Shown here: in pieces, positions 57,080-64,000 of the stretch
Layout of the letters: the number at the start of each line of letters is the position of its first letter
Position numbering within the stretch: the first letter of the stretch is position 1
Origin: Fennellomyces sp. T-0311
Taxonomy: Eukaryota; Mucoromycota; Mucoromycetes; Mucorales; Lichtheimiaceae
Direction: 5' to 3'
DNA length: 64,000 bases
NCBI GenBank assembly: GCA_025266875.1
Contig: JALLLT010000013.1
Location: forward strand, 248,001 to 312,000
Position numbers and translations under genes: made by a program
Notes under the pieces: model-generated
What the model was told of the DNA's origin: nothing
Databases searched by the model: none
Seen by the model: only the letters and a program-made list of their open reading frames with translations

Positions 57080-58586
57080 GTTGCGTGTGTGCGTTGCAGG
57101 AAAAGAGAAAGCAACAAAGGTGTGACTCACCGCCGTCCAGCCGCGTTCGTTTAGGGTCACACACACACGCTGTCGGTGTTGTTGTTAAGCATAATCGACG
57201 ACGACTATAGTTACCATGCCAACCATTACAGAATCTCTAAAAACAATCGCTCTCCCCGGCTTATGATGTCGAAAAAGAGTAAATTTTTTCTTGAATGCTA
57301 CATAGCAAATAGTCGTCGATCATAGAGTGTATAGCCTTTGCCTTGCCTTATGACGTTGTGTTTAGTCAGAACCGCACATGGTCCTGGGACCTGACGCACT
57401 AGGTCACTCTTTTTATTTCCTGGTTACATAGAGACTTTCTCCACCGACACCCAAGAGAGAAAAAAGGAATAGGGCATTTGCTGGAATGATTTCACATTAA
57501 CGTCCAGAATGTTGTACAAACTGCGTACGTGTGTACAGGGCCCGATTTTTAGCTAGGCGCGTAAGATATTCTTTATACGACATCCCGAGACCTGCTTCGA
57601 CCGTCGAAATAAGAGGAGCATGTACTTTATGCCAAAATGAAAAGATATCGTGTGCTTTCCTGATATGTCTTTAAGCGCCAAGCTGAAAAATCAGGCCTTG
57701 CTACGCCAATCATCTGTGGTAGCCATCCCTTTACTCCCTTTATCCGTAGGCGCGCTGTAGAACGTTTAAACTGTCAGTACGCCGTCTGATACGCCAGGGT
57801 GATCAGTGATTGATCGCTCTGCATGCAAAAATAAAGAAAATTCACAGTAGATTTCTGATGTAAAGCATTATGTCAAATGATCATGTCAAAAGTCGCGAAA
57901 GAAGCAAAGGAATAGATAAATAAAACGGTACAAGCGATCCCTATCAATATACGTGCAGGAAAACTGCTGTAGTACGGAGTGGGCGCTTGACTTAATTACA
58001 CTTGGCCGATGCAGAAGTCAAAGTTAAGGAGGTACTTTAATAGTAACCTTAAATAACTGGCTCTACTGTCCATGCGATCCGTGTAGAGAAAAAGTAAAAA
58101 GCTATCATATGTTGCGGGTTCTAACCGTTTCTCACGGCGCGCCGGGAGCCCTCATCGAAACTGTCTAGGTCCAGGCCAGGCTTCCGGGCACCCATGGCAA
58201 CAATGCTTAGAACGGCCACTCACTGGATAAATTAGACGTCATAATGAGGCGCAACACCACTTTTATGCAGAATTCCCAGCGATTCTGTACCTGCGCGTTA
58301 GATAATTATTGCAAGTGTGTGTGTGTGTGTGTGAGGGAGACAAATCAGCGTGGAGACGGTCTTTTTGTAGAGTGTCGAGTTGTATAATAATAATGCTTTT
58401 TTTAGGTTGTTCGTACGAGAATATACAGCAACCATCACAGAGAGAGCGGGGCAAAATGATTACCACAGGCTGTGTGTGGTGCCTGACGCACTGGCTAAAT
58501 TTGCTTCTGGCTTTCCTGTTGCCTTTTTCAACTTTTTTTTTTCAAAGGTCTTTTGCATATAAACTGTGTATTAGGTGGTGTCTCAC
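57080..58586. other. Intergenic region between NAP1 and the RalGAP gene
   Basis: About 1.5 kb with divergent promoters at both ends and no supportable gene between. A (GT)n run lies at 58315-58333. The segment cctgacgcact occurs twice (near 57391 and 58483). No tRNA, 5S or snRNA signature was recognised. Confidence 0.45.
58315..58333. repeat. (GT)n microsatellite
   Basis: A 19-bp alternating GT run in the promoter region about 255 bp upstream of the RalGAP start codon. Confidence 0.8.
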
Positions 58587-61500
58587 ATGCGGAAGGCAAG
58601 CTCCGTAATGAAAAAGACGCTTATACCGGGCGGTTCTGCTCCCGGTAAGCCATCTATGCCACAATCGACAACGGCAACCAGCAGCAACGAAAATGACATT
58701 AACGAACAACGACGAACAACAAAAGACACCGATCTTCCGGCATCTCACGATTCAACCACAGGAATGTCAACCACAAGTAATGATATCGGTCTCGAAATTC
58801 CCATTTTACCTTCCACGTCGACATTTTCACTTGCTGGTAAAGATGACAAGGGCGAAAAGCTAAAGAAGAAAGCAAAAACCTTTCTGGACGAACGTCAAAA
58901 GATCAAGTCTAGAGCCCAAAGTCTCTGGAGCTATATTGGCAAGTGGTTACTTTTTTCCCCTTTTTTCCCTTTGCTAGGGCCATAAGCTCATGTGTATGTG
59001 GGTGTGTTGCCGCTCTAGATGCAACAAATACATTTGATCAAGCGCGTTTCTTTCAGGAAAATGCGGAGCAAGTCTTTCATGTCGTTTATGAAACGTGTAT
59101 GCACCATATCGAAAAGATTAAGCGTAAGATTGGGACGGAACTGTTAAGAGACAGCCTTCATAACCGTGGGTTTAGAGAGAAGCGAACGTCCGCAGTCATG
59201 GTCATCGAAGGAGCTCGTCAATCTCCAAAAGAACCTGCTGTTGCTCCGCAAGATTTTCCTCTATGTTCCTGAACTGATGCGGAATGGATGGCAGAGGAAG
59301 AATATCGGTACGCGAGCGATCCGTGTGTGCGAGAGATAAAGCAAAGGTGTTCTGATGTTTTTGACCCGTAGCAAAGATACTTGGATACATATTGGATCAC
59401 GGCAACCACCTGCGTCTGCGCGCATTGGGATTCCATTTGTTGCTGCTGTGGATGAACGATCAAGTGGTGGAATATCCTGAATGCATGGAACTTTTCGCTA
59501 ACGCCATTTCGCTTGACCTTTTCGTGCTTGATGAAATCCAACCGGTGCAGAAACCAATGATACACATAGCTCACGACGCTACACATCCTCCAGAAGAAAT
59601 CACCGCATCGAAATCGCACACAGCAGGTTTACATTTCGTGCGGAAACTCAGCGAACGACACGCCGAGCGCTCGTTTGGTCACGGTTTAGCACGTGATGAT
59701 CGTGTCAAAAAATCTAAATTTAAGCTACATCAGGCCTTAATCCTTGGTAAGACCTGTTGAGAAAAGAAGGAGGGTGATGCTCAATGATGGAATAGGCGAC
59801 GATCAAGCACCATTATACCCTAGTCCGACTCAACCTACGCACAATGATTCCATTGCATTACTTCATATCTTCCTCTCCAACCTTGTTCGATTAGCATATG
59901 TTGCCGCTGGATCTCCTCCCCCACCCGATGACTACGAATACCCTCCTGGTGACAGCATCGAAGCCGATGATGGAATTGCTACCGGCGTCGGAATAGATGC
60001 CGCCACAGCAAGCGCCAAGTTCCTCTTCCGCATTTTCCGAACCCATTATTTGACTAAATTTACCCCACAAATTGCAAAGCAACTCCAAATGGAAGGTGTG
60101 CCAACAAACAGCGATGAGGGTATGGTTTTTGCTTACCTCAATGGATATGTTTACGGTATTTAAGCCTTCCCATGATTAGAGTATGGATTCCCGCAATGTC
60201 CACCTAGCATATTGCGAACGTTACTCCGATTCCTGATCGGTTATTGCTTGGACAACAGCTATGGCAGCTGGCCACATTTGTCTGGAGTCTCATCATCATC
60301 ACCGGCAACCCCAATCCTCAAATCCATCGTTCTTTCATCCTACGAAACACGCGAAATGTTGCACGAAGTCTTGCGGCAGGCTCTGGTGCTCCCATGCACA
60401 AATCCAACCTATCGAGACATTACACGCGGCGCCATCCATATTTTAGGAGTGTGGATTCTTGGAAACGAAGATGAACGACCATCATTTTTGCGAAGAACAG
60501 GTAGCTGGACAGCTATTGCAGGACATCCTGGAAGCTTTACTCGATCAAGTAGTCTGGCTTCAGTACCTGCTGCTGCTGCTACTGCTGCCAATGCTAGAAC
60601 ATCGGATGTTGTGAGCACCGATGATGAAGACGACTATAAGCATGCAGATGCTAATCGCTTTTTACGACGCTATCTCTTGATGATCAAACTAATCTTCGAG
60701 GATCACTGGCGAAGGTTTAAAGATCATCCTGAAAAGGGTCAGCTACAAGGGACTGAATGGGAAGGTCTCGTTGCTTTGTATAAGGATGCACTCAATGTTT
60801 ATCGAGCCATCACTGTTACTCGTGGCGGAATTGATATGGAGTGGGAGAGTTGGTAGGCAGTATCCTTGCATCGTTTTTTTCTGGATATTGACTGTATTGT
60901 TGGTAGGGAACTCCTCTTACAATGTTTGCTTGATATTCAAGGCTGGTTTATGAATCAGCCGGTCAAGTATACTTGTATACCAGTACATCCATTAGCTGAT
61001 GAGTTATCCGATTACATATGCGAGGTAAAGCACAAAAGTGATTCCAGATGGATGTGTACTAATTGCTCACGAATAGACGTTGTTGCATGCGTTTGCTCGT
61101 GCAAGGCTGTCACACATGGAACTATGGGAAGAGTTAAAGAACAACATGATTTCCTCTATGCGATGGACCCAGTCGCTTGGACAATGGACGGTAAAAAAGA
61201 AGTTGCATAACATTTGAAAGCCATGGAAACTAAGAAAAGCAATTGCAGAAAATCATGCATAAGCTCACAAGGGTGCTTTCTTCTCGGTTATACAAGGTTG
61301 ATTATGATATATCCGAAAGACATGCACAGGAAGATAGTCGCCAGATCCAAAACAATATGGCAGCGAGCGGGCGCCCGCGCAACAAGGTACGTTCACGGCA
61401 CTTGAGCATTCAAGGCGATCTGCGGCCATTCAAGCATGCCGTTGGAAGACCGCTGTCGGCGGGAGCAAGCGATGGGCAACTAGTTGACATGATTGCTCAG

Positions 61501-64000
61501 GACAAGATCCATGCCGATAATAATAAGCAAGAACAAGAACCTGTGATGATTATGCGCAACGCGAGCAACATTTCGCTTTCTGAGAAAGGAAGCACCTCCA
61601 AGGCATCGGACCGGCGTTCTGCTTACTTCGGGGACATTGATGAAGGGACCGACGAGGAGCATCACCATAGCAGTAGCACCACGCGTAGTGCTGGTAGCAA
61701 CAACGGTCCAGGAAGTGTCAAGTTTGGTATCAAGAACATCATTCCCACGTCGTCCTTTTCAACGAGTACCATGCCTACCCAACAATTGGCAAGTGGATCA
61801 GCATCTATCAGCGCGTCTTCTCAGAAACGCGGAAACAGTGGAAATCGTCGTACCGTAAGCATTCATCAATTCGACACGCTTTGGCAAGATTCGGGTAGCA
61901 AATTTTTGAACTTTGTGCATGGGCAGCATCCTGATAGCGAAGGTCCAGCGACCACCACATCCGCGTTCCGGAGTGCCTCTGTCAAGGAGGACGATGAAAG
62001 AAAAATTCGAGCGGTTGATTGGGATCGACGAAGCGTTGGTTCCACTGATCGACCAGAGGAAAACATGACAATGTCTAGCAAGGTATTGTGATTCGTTGGT
62101 TATGTATATCTAGGTGCAGTATGCTAAATATATCCAAAGTCGAATCGAACATCCGTATCAACGGTGTTGCCCCAAGGCGAGCTTATCGCTCTTACGACAA
62201 ACGTGGCGGCTGTTAGTGAAAAGTTACCAGCTGGCCTGGGTGTTTTCCGCAGCTCAGAGTTTCTCAACCTATCGACCCTAACATCCGATGGCACCATCGT
62301 CTTGGGCATATGGAAGAATATGCTGTGTGCGATCGGAAATGTAAATGAGATTCAGGTATGTTTGGTTGGTGTACCTCTTCGATACCTTGCTGATAGGGAA
62401 GCTTATAGGATCCACAGAATTATGCAGTGGCAATGGGCTGTGTGGTAGACATTTGGGATACGTTGTCTTGGGTACACATATATATATTTATATACGCATT
62501 CGTCGCCAAGCTACCTTGTTTGCTAAACAAAATGTGTTAGATTCGATCACGGCAACCGTACCATAATGTACCCCGTCCGGCCTTGTATGAACTTGGTCCA
62601 TGGTTCTTGCAGGCGACTGAACTTCCAGAGTGAGTTTTGATACAAACGGTATGCTGTTTGTTACTAAATAATGGCGTAGAACGTATGATTCGGGACGCGC
62701 ATTGGCGTTTGGATGCCTCTGTCGACTCATGTCTCAACGACCCGAAGACCCTGTTCCTCAGCTCTATTATACGCACTTTTACAAGGCGATATTAAAGGCA
62801 AGGTTTATGCAAACTGGTGATTGTCTAGACTAACACCTAGATATAGGGCCTATCCTCAGGTGACACAGCTGTGATCCAGTCAATTATCCAAAATTCAGGA
62901 CGTGTATTTTCGCGCTGTTTGCCTGGTGTGTATATATTAATACCCTCATTCATCGCAGCCATCGAGAATCAGGTAAGGAGGAGTTATTTTCAGCAAAGCC
63001 AAGGAGCTATCTTCATTAACACCCTGTCAGTTGCTGGACGCAGATACAATTCGAGATGTCCCAATAGGTGTCAGACAGGGCTGCATTACTATTCTTGGAT
63101 CGCTTGTGTCCATCTCAAATCATTTCACGGATATCAAACTAGATGTGAGCAAGGATTGGATTGGCGACTTTACCGAAAAGGAACTGTCCTTTGTTGATGC
63201 AAGTATTACATGTTTGTTTTTATTATGAGCAAGATTTAACAATTAATTTTTTTGTTTGTTAGATCAAGATCTGGTTGAAGAATCTGCTGTTGCGTCTTGT
63301 GAACGCGGACACGACTCCAGAAAAGATTGAGAGTGATACGGATTCCCACTGTATGCTTCTTGGAGCGATCTGCAGTCTTACACTGGATGAAATCTTGCAA
63401 TGTGAAAGGTTGGGTATATATTTGAAAGAGAAATGTCTAGAACTTAACTGAGGAGGGAATAGACCAAACCAGGAGCTTATTTATGAGACTATTCTCGCCA
63501 TGGTCAATCATTTGTACTGGAGCAACATATCCATCGTCAACACCATAGTCGACTGCTTGAACACGCTCGCACAAATATACAAGGAAAATCTTGATCCTGA
63601 CGGCGTGATTGTTCAAGAAGTGCTTACACGCGTGATTGATGCGCTGAATGTTCATCTCAAATATTACGAGCGCAATGGTAGAGATGGACGAGGATTTATC
63701 ATATCCAAATTATTCAGCTGCTTGTTGGAATGGTTAATGGTGATCGATCCATTGATTCTTTCCGAGACGGAGCTTTGTCAACTGGTATTTGATATGATCG
63801 AGTACGCACTACATGTTTCTTCGGTAAGGGTGTAAATTGAAAACGTGGTTATGCTCACCTAATACCATTGTGTCGTAGGAGGGTGGGTCAGAGAAGTTGT
63901 TGCCCCATCCACCCCCAGTGATGCGTTCCAATTCGTCCAAAAAGAAAGAGTTGCCGTTCAAGTTCAAACTGATCGATAAACGGCCTACACTTCATCACGA
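58587..64000 (+). CDS. Ral GTPase-activating protein alpha-like protein, N-terminal part (runs off right edge)
   Basis: Tuberin-related GAP scaffold; only the helical-repeat part is in the window and the RapGAP domain would lie beyond. Exons: 58587-58938, 59019-59123, 59176-59307, 59372-59746, 59796-60119, 60180-60852, 60907-61024, 61077-61190, 61249-62082, 62140-62355, 62418-62471, 62541-62629, 62680-62797, 62847-62972, 63031-63198, 63263-63408, 63463-63823, 63879 onward. Order and motifs follow RalGAP-alpha: DQARFFQENAEQVFHVVYE, DHGNHLRLRALGFHLLLLWM, REMLHEVLRQALVLPC, LYELGPWFLQATELPE, YYTHFYKAILKGLSSGDTAV, LLEWLMVIDPL. Introns 1, 13 and 15 begin with GC (GCAAGT, GCAAGG, GCAAGT); GT alternatives break the frame. 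The start is the first ATG of the open first exon. Confidence 0.87.

Noticed and set aside
1..64000. CRISPR arrays, tRNA, rRNA or snRNA genes
   Set aside because: No regularly spaced repeats and no tRNA B-box, 5S or U6 signatures were recognised on either strand; short microsatellites are the only tandem repeats seen.

Overview
The window is nuclear DNA from a filamentous fungus. Genes are dense and on both strands, most are split by many introns of roughly 45-90 nt, and spacing between genes is often below 150 bp. The gene content (RalGAP-alpha-like protein, METTL4, VPS37 with a UEV domain, an MscS channel with an EF-hand, a CYP509-like P450 relic, KDZ and tnp2-like transposases, and a dispersed multi-copy protein family) fits an early-diverging fungus, most likely Mucoromycota/Mucorales. 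The species cannot be told from the sequence.

Layout. 0-0.5 kb: 5' end of an alpha-actinin gene (minus). 0.5-2.8 kb: no gene seen. 2.8-8.7 kb: NSE1 and a homeobox gene (minus), an MscS/EF-hand channel (plus) and FCF2 (minus, convergent). 9.1-15.5 kb: a tandem array of one Zn2Cys6 transcription-factor family, made of two apparently intact copies and one 5'-truncated relic. 16.8-18.5 kb: Rieske protein and an MCP1-like mitochondrial membrane protein. 18.6-30.1 kb: an accessory, gene-poor block with P450 relics, a large uninterrupted transposase-like gene and a decayed member of a dispersed family. 30.3-44.2 kb: a housekeeping cluster of NIC96, a small protein, a coiled-coil protein, RPC9, VPS37, CaMK I, BST1/PGAP1 and METTL4. 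44.5-47.9 kb: a decayed KDZ transposon. 49.8-57.1 kb: a GPI-anchored HExxH metalloprotease, a small conserved-looking protein, an F-box/RCC1 protein and NAP1. 58.6-64 kb: the 5' part of a RalGAP-alpha-like gene that runs off the window.

The genes serve separate core processes: nuclear pore, Pol III, SMC5/6, rRNA processing, ESCRT-I, GPI-anchor remodelling, chromatin assembly, respiration, and calcium and small-GTPase signalling. No operon-like logic is expected, but several pairs share short divergent promoters or overlapping ends.

The most unusual signal is in the introns. Of about 94 introns placed by hand, seven are best explained as GC-AG introns (alpha-actinin, coiled-coil protein, RPC9, metalloprotease, and three in RalGAP). 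In each, the GC donor preserves the frame and protein similarity where a GT donor does not or does so less well. One flanks a 13-nt microexon. All exon borders here come from reading frame, splice consensus and remembered family similarity; no search was run.
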